DNA of 21,655 nt, taken from assembly GCA_965602635.1 (NCBI GenBank), contig CBFCZU010000043.1, positions 1 through 21,655 of the forward strand, written 5' to 3'. Position 1 is the stretch's first letter; the number at the start of each line of letters is the position of its first letter. The notes beneath the pieces were generated by a model. The model ran no database searches and had not been told where the DNA came from. It was given only the letters and a program-made list of their open reading frames with translations. This document shows positions 7,466 through 14,172 of the stretch, piece after piece. The translations under genes were made by a program, and so were the position numbers. Origin of the DNA: CBFCZU01 sp965602635 (GTDB taxonomy: Bacteria; Planctomycetota; Phycisphaerae; SM23-33).

Positions 7466-8269
7466 TCAGCTCTCCGGTCCGCTCTGGAGGCGGAGCCCGC
7501 TCGGGCTGGCGGCGCTGCGGCGGAGCGACTCCACCAGGTAGGTGACGTGCTCGTCGCCGCTGGATGCCTGCACCGAATCGAGCTTCTCGCCGGCGGGAAA
7601 GGCCGCGTCGCCGTCGAACAGTGCCCGGAAGGCCTTCTTCAGCGCCGCGATCGTGCCCGCGTCGAACCCGCAGCGCTGGAGCCTCACCACGTTGACGCTG
7701 CGGACGCGGAAGGGGATGCCCTGCACCTTGGCGTACGGCGGGACGTCGCGGTCGATGCTGGCGTAGCCGGTGGTGAAGGCGTAGGCCCCCACGGTCGCGT
7801 AGGCGGCCATGCCGGTGAAGCCGCCGGTCCGGACGTACTGCTCGATGCGGCAGTGATGGCTGATGCGGGTGAAGTTGGCGAAGATCCCCTCGCTGTCCAG
7901 GGCGGCGTCGTGGCCGACGTGACAGCCGACCATGAGCATGTTGGCCTTGCCGACGTTGGTGCCCGCGCCGTTGGCGTCGCCGCCAGCCTCGACGATGACG
8001 TGCTCGCGGATGACGTTGCCGGCGTCGATGAGGCACACCCCGGCGTCCTCGGCCGCCAGGCCCTCCGGCGGGCTGCCGACCACGCAGCCGGGGTAGAGCT
8101 TGCACCCGGCCCCGATGCTCGTGCGACCGAGAATGGTGACGTTGTTGGCGATGACCGTCCCCGCGGCGACGGTCACCTCCGGGCCAAGGAAGCTGAACGG
8201 CCCGACCTCGACGTCCTCGGCCAGCCCGGACGGATTGGCCACCACAGCTTTGGAGGAAATCTTCGGCAT
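7466..8269 (-). CDS. LpxA-like acyltransferase, divergent paralogue 2 (upstream copy)
   Basis: A 267-residue hexapeptide-repeat acyltransferase with the LpxA layout: beta-helix (about 7-180), the DVPPY element (175-179) and a C-terminal helical part. By hand alignment with E. coli LpxA it keeps His117 and His120 (E. coli His122 and catalytic His125, here in GCHVGHD) and His139 (His144). It lacks the QDLKY segment with Lys76, has Glu94 instead of His99, and Ala155 instead of His160; Gly173 of the acyl ruler is kept. The substrate pocket is thus remodelled although the catalytic base remains. It starts 28 nt after the lpxC-fabZ stop and ends 1 nt before the second paralogue. It could be a real LpxA with another substrate, or another sugar-nucleotide acyltransferase. 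Confidence 0.8.
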   Translation of the reverse strand: MPKISSKAVVANPSGLAEDVEVGPFSFLGPEVTVAAGTVIANNVTILGRTSIGAGCKLYPGCVVGSPPEGLAAEDAGVCLIDAGNVIREHVIVEAGGDANGAGTNVGKANMLMVGCHVGHDAALDSEGIFANFTRISHHCRIEQYVRTGGFTGMAAYATVGAYAFTTGYASIDRDVPPYAKVQGIPFRVRSVNVVRLQRCGFDAGTIAALKKAFRALFDGDAAFPAGEKLDSVQASSGDEHVTYLVESLRRSAASPSGLRLQSGPES

Positions 8270-8296
8270 CTCAACTCACTTCGTCGCTTTCGGTCC

Positions 8297-9616
8297 CTAG
8301 ATCGGCTCGGCGTCAACCAGCATGAATTTTATCTCGGCCTCCGCCGCCAGTTCGTTGGCGACCATCGCCCGGCACTTGCAGTGCCCGGTTCGGGTCCTGA
8401 CGTGCAGGGCCTCGGCCTCGATGACGAGCTGGTCGCCGGGGCGGACAGGGCGGCGCATCTTGACCCGGTCCATGCTCAGCAGCACGGCCACCTTGCCCGT
8501 GTGCTCCAGACGACTGGAGAGCAGCAGCCCGGCGAGCTGCGCCATCGCCTCGAGGATCATCACCCCGGGCATGATCGGCTCGCCGGGGTAGTGCCCCTGG
8601 AAGAACGGCTCGTTGATGGAGACGTTCTTGACGCCGACGGCCCGCTCGTCGCCCCGCAGCTCCACCACCCGGTCGATCATGAGGAACGGGTAGCGGTGGG
8701 GCAGCAGCCGCATGATCTGGCGGATGTCCAGCGTGGGCTTGCGGACCAGCGAGCCGGCGCGCTCCCGCGCCGCCACCTCGTCGGTGAGCTCCCGCACGAG
8801 CTGGTGGTTGAGGCTGTGCCCGCTCTTGTAGGCGACGATCCGCCCGCGCAGCGCCCTGCCCACAAGCGCCAGGTCGCCCACCAGGTCGGCGATCTTGTGG
8901 CGGACGTGCTCGTCGGCGAAGCGCAGCTCGTTGTCGATGGGCCCGTCCTCGCCCATCACCAGGAAGTCCTTCGGTGTCAGGTGCTCCCCCCAGCCGCGGG
9001 CCTGGAACTCCCGGGCCTCCTCCTCCAGCAGGAAGCTGCGGGCGGGGGCTATCTGCTCCACGAAGTTGTCCTCGTACAGGCGGAAGCCCAGCACCTGCCG
9101 CCCGACGCTCTTGACCGGGCTGTAGTCGAGGTCGTAGAGGATGTCCAGGTACTCACCGTCGCCCGGCAGGGCCGCCAGCATCGCCTCGCCTTGCGAGACA
9201 CAGATCGGGCTGTCGATCACGAAGACGCGCTTCTCGGCGCCCTGCTCGTCGAAGCCCGCCTCCAGCAGGGCGTCGGCGAAGGGCTTGGACGAGCCGTCGG
9301 GCCCGGGCGCCTCCTCGGCGTCGAGCTCGACGACGATGTTGTCGATGGCCAGCCCGTTGATCGCCGCCAGGATGTGCTCGATCGTCTGGATGGAGACGGT
9401 TCCGTCCTCGAGCGAGGTCCGGCGGTCCTGCCCGCCGGCGAGGTTGGCGATGGTCGCGCTGATCCGGGCCGGCTTGGGCAGGTCGGTGCGGAGGAAGACG
9501 GTGCCGGTGTTGGTCTCGGCCGGGCAGAACCGCGCGCGGGCGGGCGCGGAGCTGAAGAGCCCCTGGCCGGCGACCTCGACGGGCGTCTTAATGGTCCTCT
9601 GACTGTTCAAGGGCAT
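8297..9616 (-). CDS. lpxC/fabZ: Bifunctional LpxC UDP-3-O-acyl-GlcNAc deacetylase / FabZ 3-hydroxyacyl-ACP dehydratase
   Basis: A 439-residue fusion. The N-terminal LpxC part (about 5-285) catalyses the committed zinc-dependent deacetylation of lipid A synthesis. The zinc ligands are His81 (in IEHILAA), His240 and Asp244 (in RHKIADL); Glu80 and His267 (in KSGHSLN) fit the catalytic roles. The C-terminal FabZ part (about 297-439) dehydrates 3-hydroxyacyl-ACP, with LLPHRYPFLMIDR, His342 in FFQGHYPGEPIMPG and Glu356 in ILEAMAQ. Such fusions are known in Bacteroidetes and some other diderms. Fusing the two puts competing users of hydroxyacyl-ACP under one expression control. The ATG at 9616 overlaps the end of lpxD by 29 bp; the N-terminus aligns with the usual LpxC start, so this overlap looks real. 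Confidence 0.95.
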   Translation of the reverse strand: MPLNSQRTIKTPVEVAGQGLFSSAPARARFCPAETNTGTVFLRTDLPKPARISATIANLAGGQDRRTSLEDGTVSIQTIEHILAAINGLAIDNIVVELDAEEAPGPDGSSKPFADALLEAGFDEQGAEKRVFVIDSPICVSQGEAMLAALPGDGEYLDILYDLDYSPVKSVGRQVLGFRLYEDNFVEQIAPARSFLLEEEAREFQARGWGEHLTPKDFLVMGEDGPIDNELRFADEHVRHKIADLVGDLALVGRALRGRIVAYKSGHSLNHQLVRELTDEVAARERAGSLVRKPTLDIRQIMRLLPHRYPFLMIDRVVELRGDERAVGVKNVSINEPFFQGHYPGEPIMPGVMILEAMAQLAGLLLSSRLEHTGKVAVLLSMDRVKMRRPVRPGDQLVIEAEALHVRTRTGHCKCRAMVANELAAEAEIKFMLVDAEPI

Positions 9617-10631
9617 CGAGCCTTTTCTTCAGCTGCCGCATCTCCTGCCTCATCGCCGGCAGCCGCTCTATCAGCTTCCAGCCTCGCAGCGTGGCGCCGG
9701 CCTCGTTCGCGGGCAGGCCCGCCACCACCATCCCGTCGGGCACGTCCTGGGCAATGGCCGTGAAAGCGCCCGCCTTCATGCCCGCTCCAAGGGTGATATT
9801 GTCGCGGACGCCGACGTGTCCGCCAAGGATCACGTTGTCCTTGATCACGGTGCTGCCGGCGATTCCCGTCAGGGCGGCTATGGCGCAGTGCCGCCCGATC
9901 TGGACGTTGTGGGCGACCTGGACGAGGTTGTCGATCTTGGTGCCGTCGCCGATTCGGGTGGCGCCGAACTTCGCCCGGTCCACGCAGGCGCACGCGCCGA
10001 TGTCCACGTCGTCGCCGACCTCCACCGTGCCGGCGTGGGTGATGGGGTTGTGCCGGCCGTCGGCGAAGAAGTACCCGAAGCCGGTCGAGCCTATCACGGC
10101 GTTGGGCCCGATGCGGCACCGCCGCCCGATGCGGCAGCGTCCCATCACGACCGCCCCGGGGTGGAGTATGGTCTCTTCTCCGATCTCCACGTCCGCCCCC
10201 ACGGCCGCGTTGGCGCACAGCACCGTCCCGCGGGCGAGGGATGTCCGTGCCCCGACCACGGCGTTTGGCCCGATGGCCACGCCCTCGCCCAGCCGGGCGT
10301 CGTCGGCGACCGTTGCGGACGGATGCACCCCCGCGGGCGGCTGCTCCTCGGGCTCGGCCAGCTCCGCCAGCGCCGCGGCGAGGCCCGCCAGAACGTCGTC
10401 CACGCGGATCAGCGGAATCGACGCCGCCGGGCAGTCCCGCGACACTATCGCGGCGCCCGCCCTGCACTCGCCCAGCAGCGACGCCCGCCGCTCGTCCAGT
10501 ACGAACGTCACGTCGGCCTCGCCGGCGATGTCCAGAGAGGCGACCGCGGTGAGCGCTGCCTCCCCGCTGCCCTCCAGCGACCCGCCCAGCTTCTCGGCGA
10601 GCTGGCGAACTGTCAGCTTGAATTGAGCCAT
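9588..10631 (-). CDS. lpxD: UDP-3-O-(3-hydroxyacyl)glucosamine N-acyltransferase LpxD
   Basis: A 347-residue enzyme adding the N-linked hydroxyacyl chain to the LpxC product, the third lipid A step. It has the family's N-terminal uridine-binding domain (about 1-98), a left-handed beta-helix of hexapeptide repeats (about 100-310), catalytic His241 in NLVQVAHNV, the GSTGFGYF element (181-188) and a C-terminal helix with heptad character (about 318-343). The ATG at 10631 matches the normal LpxD N-terminus; a longer in-frame reading to 11021 would run through ompH and is rejected. No Shine-Dalgarno sequence is visible, but a promoter-like sequence lies directly upstream, suggesting a leaderless internal transcript. 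It overlaps lpxC-fabZ by 29 bp. Confidence 0.95.
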   Translation of the reverse strand: MAQFKLTVRQLAEKLGGSLEGSGEAALTAVASLDIAGEADVTFVLDERRASLLGECRAGAAIVSRDCPAASIPLIRVDDVLAGLAAALAELAEPEEQPPAGVHPSATVADDARLGEGVAIGPNAVVGARTSLARGTVLCANAAVGADVEIGEETILHPGAVVMGRCRIGRRCRIGPNAVIGSTGFGYFFADGRHNPITHAGTVEVGDDVDIGACACVDRAKFGATRIGDGTKIDNLVQVAHNVQIGRHCAIAALTGIAGSTVIKDNVILGGHVGVRDNITLGAGMKAGAFTAIAQDVPDGMVVAGLPANEAGATLRGWKLIERLPAMRQEMRQLKKRLDALEQSEDH

Positions 10632-10643
10632 TGCCGAGGGAAT

Positions 10644-10672
10644 ATCATATCGGCGGGCCGCCGACACGGCAA
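10644..10672 (-). promoter_or_regulatory. Predicted internal promoter of lpxD
   Basis: On the minus strand TTGCCG (10672-10667), a 17-bp spacer and TATGAT (10649-10644). The expected start near 10637 is about 6 nt before the lpxD ATG. It lies in the 83-bp gap after ompH and would let the lpx genes be expressed apart from bamA-ompH. Confidence 0.45.
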
Positions 10673-10714
10673 GAGCCCGCGGCATGGGCGGCGCGCCTCC
10701 TGGCGAAAGGGCGG

Positions 10715-11323
10715 CTACTTCTTCCTCAGTCTGTAGCGGTGGTTGACCCGCTTGAGAACCACGTCCGTGATGTCGATCGACTTGGCCGCGTACAGGCACT
10801 TGCGCTGGGCGATCTTGTTCAGCAGTTCCGTGGTCGTCTGGCTGGCCAACTCGACGTTCTCGCGGTGGATGACCAGGTCGAAGCGGCGCTCCTTGGCCAC
10901 CGTCTCGATCATGGCGAGGATCTCCGTGTACATCTCCTCCGTCAGCCGGCGGTGCTCGCGGAGGTTCACCTGGTCCCGCACCCCGCGCCACATGGTTCGC
11001 TCCAGGGAGAGCTTCTCCCACTTCTGCAACTGCTCCTCATAGCTCTTCGAGCCGGGCTTGAGGGCGTTGAGGACCTTCCCCACCTCCTGGACGGCCTGGA
11101 GCTTCAGCTCGTCCTGGGCGGCGAGTTTCTTTGCCCGCTCCTGAAACTCGGCCGAGAGGTCCTTGGCCTGCTGGTAGTCGTTGAAGACGGTCACCACGTC
11201 GCAGACGGCGACGGTTCCCCTTGGCCCGGCCGCGGCGGGCGCCTGGGCCGACACCACCGTCAGGAACACCGCCACGCACGTCACCGATGCTGCCGCAAGC
11301 AGAAAGATGCCGGAACGCCTCAT
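10715..11323 (-). CDS. OmpH/Skp-family periplasmic chaperone
   Basis: About 202 residues. A signal peptide (basic MRRSG, hydrophobic core, cleavage near VVSAQA) exports it to the periplasm. Next come a beta strand (GTVAVCDVVTVFNDYQQ) typical of the Skp body and a long charged helical region (about 55-155) that should form the tentacle-like arms. The closing segment resembles the OmpH pattern for an encoded DLVI-type strand (RRFDLVIHRENVE). Skp binds unfolded outer-membrane proteins on their way to BamA, encoded immediately upstream. Two ATGs are possible. I prefer 11323, because GGAG lies 9 nt before it; the ATG at 11338 adds five residues and has only a weak upstream site. Confidence 0.88.
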   Translation of the reverse strand: MRRSGIFLLAAASVTCVAVFLTVVSAQAPAAAGPRGTVAVCDVVTVFNDYQQAKDLSAEFQERAKKLAAQDELKLQAVQEVGKVLNALKPGSKSYEEQLQKWEKLSLERTMWRGVRDQVNLREHRRLTEEMYTEILAMIETVAKERRFDLVIHRENVELASQTTTELLNKIAQRKCLYAAKSIDITDVVLKRVNHRYRLRKK

Positions 11324-11376
11324 TTCAAGGTTCTCCATCTCTGGGGTCGTGGATGTCGAGGTTGGATAACAGTGTG

Positions 11377-11395
11377 AGCCCCCGGGCCGGAGGCT
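11377..11395. other. GC-rich hairpin between bamA and ompH
   Basis: In the transcribed (minus) strand AGCCTCC and GGGGGCT can pair (one G-U) around GGCCC. No U-run follows, so it is more likely an RNA-stability or partial-attenuation element than a full terminator, if it functions at all. Confidence 0.3.
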
Positions 11396-11417
11396 GCAAT
11401 CGGAAATCCCCGGATTC

Positions 11418-13763
11418 TCAGAAGACCCATCCGAAGCTGAAGCTGATCAACTGCGTGTCGTCGTGGCCGTCCTTGTTGATGGGGAAGCCGAAGTCGAGGC
11501 TCATGGGCACGGGCCCGAAGAACGGCACGTGCAGCCGCACGCCGACGCCGCCCGCCGCCCGGTAGGTGGAGACCGAGAAGTCGCTCTCCACCGTTCCGGT
11601 GTCCAGGAAGACCACGCCGCGGAGGTTCTTTCCGACCAGCGGGAAGGTGTATTCGCCGCCGGCGAAGACCATGAAATCGCCGCCGATCACCTCATTGAAG
11701 GGCCCCTGGCGCGGGCTGACGCCGCGATAGTCGAAGCCTCGCAGCGACCCCAGCCCGCCGCCGTAGAAGCGCTCGAAGACGGGGGCGTCGCCGACGATGC
11801 CGCCGCCCGCCAGCCGGCCGGCGAGGATGTGCTTGCGGTCCATGCCGTCCATGTGAACCGTGTGGTAGATGTGGTAGTCGGCCATCGCCTTGCCGAAGCT
11901 CCAGTCGCCGACGACCTGCTCGTAGCTGAGGGTGATCCGGTCGCCCTTGGAGGGCAGCCAGCGGCTGTCGGTCTTGTCGCGGACGAGGGTGACCTTCGGC
12001 CCGATCAGCAGGGAGTTGCCCTCGGCGTCGCGGACGTCCTGGGGGGCTTGGGGCATGTCCAGGTCGCTCACCTGCACGCCTTCGACTCGCGCGGCAAGCT
12101 CGGCGTACCAGCGGTTCTTGAAGCGGCGCCCGAGGCTGACCACGCCGCCGTAGCGGGTCTCGTCCCAGGTCTCGCGCCCGGCGGTGAAGAGATAGGCCTT
12201 GGTGCCGAGGGAGTAGGGCTTGTCCATGAGGTACGGTTCGCGCCAGGAGACGTGGAAGCGCATGAACTCGGTGCCGGGCTCGGCCGACATGCTGAAGATC
12301 TGCCCGGCGCCGCGGAACGCCCGGCGGCCCCTGCCGCCCCAGTTGAACAGGTCGAAGTTGCGCTCGGTCAGCGAGACATTCCCCAGCACCCCGGCGTTGG
12401 AGGAGATGCCCGCCCCGATGAGGAACATGGCGGTCTCGGCCTCGGTCACCTGCACCAGGGCGTGGCGGACGCCCGGCTCGTCGCCGTAGTCGTTGATGGC
12501 GACGTCCTTGAACAGGCCCGTCTCCATCAGGCGGTGGCGCGTCTCGTCGACGGCCGCCGTGTTGTACAACTGACCCGGGGAGATCCGGAACTGGCGCCGG
12601 ATCACGTTCATCTTGGTCACGTCGTTGCCGCGGATGTCGATCTTCCCAACGCGGAACTGCTCGGACTCGACGATCTCATACACCAGGTCCACCAGCGCCG
12701 GCTTCTCGCCCGGCGCCGGGCGGAACCAGCTCGGGGGCGCATCGCCGGGGTCGGCGTAGCGTTTCTTCACCGACACCTGGGCGTCGATGTAGCCGATCTC
12801 GCCGTATAGCTCGTGGATCTTCTTAGTGTCGCGCTGGAGGGTATCGCCGTCGTATGAGCTGCCCGCGGTCAGCTTGAGCTGCTTGCGCATCTCATCGGGG
12901 GAGAACACCTTCGCGCCCGTGAAGCTGGTGCCTCGGACACGGTACCGGGGCCCCTCGCCGATGAGGAAGATCAGGCGCACCTTCTGCTTGTCGGGCGTGT
13001 CGGTGGTCTTCCAGGCGACCTCGACGTCCAGGTACCCCTCGGAGCGGTAGAAGTTGGCCAGGTCCACGACGTCGCGCTCGACCGTCTCCAGGTCGAGCAG
13101 GCCCGCGCGGAACGGCCACAGGCGGCGGCGGCTCTTGATGACCCCGCCGAGGCGAATGCTGCTGAACGAACGGTTGCCCTCGAAAACCACCTTCTGGATG
13201 TAGGACTGCGGCCCCTCGACGATCCTGTAGGCGACGATTCGATCGCGCGTCACGGCCGCCTTCTGCCAGTCGACCTTCACCTGGCGGTAACCGTCGCCGC
13301 GGTACCGGCTCTCGACGGCCCGGGCGCCGCTGGCGATCTGGTACATGTCGATGGGGTCGCCCTCGCCGAAGGTCAGCAGCCCGCGGAGCTTCTTCTCATT
13401 GATGGCCTTGTTGCCCACGAACCCCACGGCCTTGACGACCGCACGCTCCGTGACCCTGAAAGTGACGATGATGCCCTTGTCGGTCTGGAGCTTCTCGACC
13501 AGGACCTTGTCGAAGCGGCGGGTCTTGAGCAGCCGCTGCTGGTCCTCGCGGACGACCGCCTCGTCGTAGGGCGACTGGGGTCGGGTCTTCACCCGGGCGA
13601 GGACCGCCGAGTCGCTGAGGTGCTTGTTGCCCTCGACGCGGACCTCGACGATCGTGTTGGGATATTTGGCCGGCGTCTCCTGCCCCGGGGCCGGCACCGC
13701 AAGACATACCCCCGTCAGGATCACTGCCGCCGCGATGAATTCCGTTCCACGTAGGCGTTTCAC
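11418..13763 (-). CDS. bamA: Outer-membrane protein assembly factor BamA (Omp85)
   Basis: A 781-residue protein that inserts beta-barrel proteins into the outer membrane. A signal peptide (about 1-28) precedes five POTRA-like units (roughly 36-106, 109-184, 187-270, 272-367 and 370-441), several with the GY and RGN patterns of the fold. The C-terminal 16-strand barrel domain (about 445-781) contains the Omp85 lid-lock motif GSLRGFDYRG (672-681) and ends in an aromatic terminal strand finishing in Phe. The start is GTG with AGGAGA 6 nt upstream. It is first in the operon, followed by ompH and the lpx genes, the same order as in E. coli. Between barrel strands the loops are ordinary in length. 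Confidence is high. Confidence 0.95.
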   Translation of the reverse strand: MKRLRGTEFIAAAVILTGVCLAVPAPGQETPAKYPNTIVEVRVEGNKHLSDSAVLARVKTRPQSPYDEAVVREDQQRLLKTRRFDKVLVEKLQTDKGIIVTFRVTERAVVKAVGFVGNKAINEKKLRGLLTFGEGDPIDMYQIASGARAVESRYRGDGYRQVKVDWQKAAVTRDRIVAYRIVEGPQSYIQKVVFEGNRSFSSIRLGGVIKSRRRLWPFRAGLLDLETVERDVVDLANFYRSEGYLDVEVAWKTTDTPDKQKVRLIFLIGEGPRYRVRGTSFTGAKVFSPDEMRKQLKLTAGSSYDGDTLQRDTKKIHELYGEIGYIDAQVSVKKRYADPGDAPPSWFRPAPGEKPALVDLVYEIVESEQFRVGKIDIRGNDVTKMNVIRRQFRISPGQLYNTAAVDETRHRLMETGLFKDVAINDYGDEPGVRHALVQVTEAETAMFLIGAGISSNAGVLGNVSLTERNFDLFNWGGRGRRAFRGAGQIFSMSAEPGTEFMRFHVSWREPYLMDKPYSLGTKAYLFTAGRETWDETRYGGVVSLGRRFKNRWYAELAARVEGVQVSDLDMPQAPQDVRDAEGNSLLIGPKVTLVRDKTDSRWLPSKGDRITLSYEQVVGDWSFGKAMADYHIYHTVHMDGMDRKHILAGRLAGGGIVGDAPVFERFYGGGLGSLRGFDYRGVSPRQGPFNEVIGGDFMVFAGGEYTFPLVGKNLRGVVFLDTGTVESDFSVSTYRAAGGVGVRLHVPFFGPVPMSLDFGFPINKDGHDDTQLISFSFGWVF

Positions 13764-13817
13764 GCAGATTCTCCTAGAGCCGCGAAAGCATCCTTGCAGC
13801 CGGCGACAACGCCGCTA

Positions 13818-13845
13818 ATGATATCGGCGGCGGCGGCGGTGTCAA
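13818..13845 (-). promoter_or_regulatory. Predicted promoter of the bamA-lpx operon with (CGG)5 spacer
   Basis: Minus strand: consensus TTGACA (13845-13840), 16-bp spacer, TATCAT (13823-13818). An A-rich stretch (13846-13859) just upstream of the -35 could act as an UP element. The predicted start near 13811 gives a leader of about 48 nt. The spacer is almost wholly a (CGG)5 trinucleotide repeat (13825-13839). Confidence 0.6.
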
Positions 13846-13904
13846 ACCTTAGTTTTTTGCGGCATGGGCGGGCTTGGGCCAGCCCCGCCAGGGAAGGAGA
13901 GAGG

Positions 13905-14129
13905 ATGGACTTTAGAGACTGTCGCAGCATGAAGGTGGTGCTGGTCGCCCATTGCGCCCTGAACCAGAACTCCCGCCTGGCCACGTGCGCGGAGCTCCCG
14001 GCCGGGGTCGAGGAGCTGGTCGCCGAGGTCCGGGACCAGGGGCTGAAGACCGAAATGGCCGGCATGATCGACAGCGACCCCCAGGCCGCCCTGGAAATCG
14101 TGGATCGCTGGGACGGGGGAGGGGCGTAG
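13905..14129 (+). CDS. Short ORF with HCALNQNSR motif; possible remnant of a DUF523/TudS-like protein
   Basis: Seventy-four residues, alone on the plus strand between two minus-strand operons. AGGAG lies 5 nt before the ATG at 13905; ATG at 13929 would begin MKVVLVAHCALNQNSR directly. From memory, VxHCxLNQNSR near the N-terminus marks a family of small cysteine proteins related to DUF523 (2-thiouracil desulfurase-like), which normally continue for 100 or more residues and carry a second CPE cysteine motif near residue 45-50. Here similarity seems to stop after about residue 50 of the ORF, and no CPE codons occur in any plus-strand frame before dnaB. It is either a truncated gene or a small protein of unknown role. 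I cannot assign a function. Confidence 0.45.
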   Translation: MDFRDCRSMKVVLVAHCALNQNSRLATCAELPAGVEELVAEVRDQGLKTEMAGMIDSDPQAALEIVDRWDGGGA

Positions 14130-14138
14130 GCGACAAGC

Positions 14139-14162
14139 GGGGTTCCCCACCGGCCGGCGGTG
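14139..14162. other. Two small GC hairpins downstream of dnaB
   Basis: GGGG-TT-CCCC (14139-14148) and CACCG-GCCGG-CGGTG (14148-14162) abut each other between the short plus-strand ORF and the dnaB stop. No T-run follows on either strand. They might mark a transcript end shared by the two converging genes, but support is weak. Confidence 0.25.
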
Positions 14163-14172
14163 AGCACCTTCC

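Noticed and set aside
6571..8269. The two lpxA genes as one frameshifted gene
   Set aside because: Each encodes a complete beta-helix, its own catalytic HV.HD motif and its own C-terminal helical region, so they are separate paralogues.
7127..9763. 878-codon plus-strand open frame spanning the lpxA and lpxC-fabZ genes
   Set aside because: It is antisense to three well-supported genes with catalytic motifs, and has no family resemblance.
9588..11021. Extended lpxD reading frame starting at 11021
   Set aside because: The first 130 codons run antisense-free through ompH in another frame and look random; the normal LpxD N-terminus begins at the ATG at 10631.
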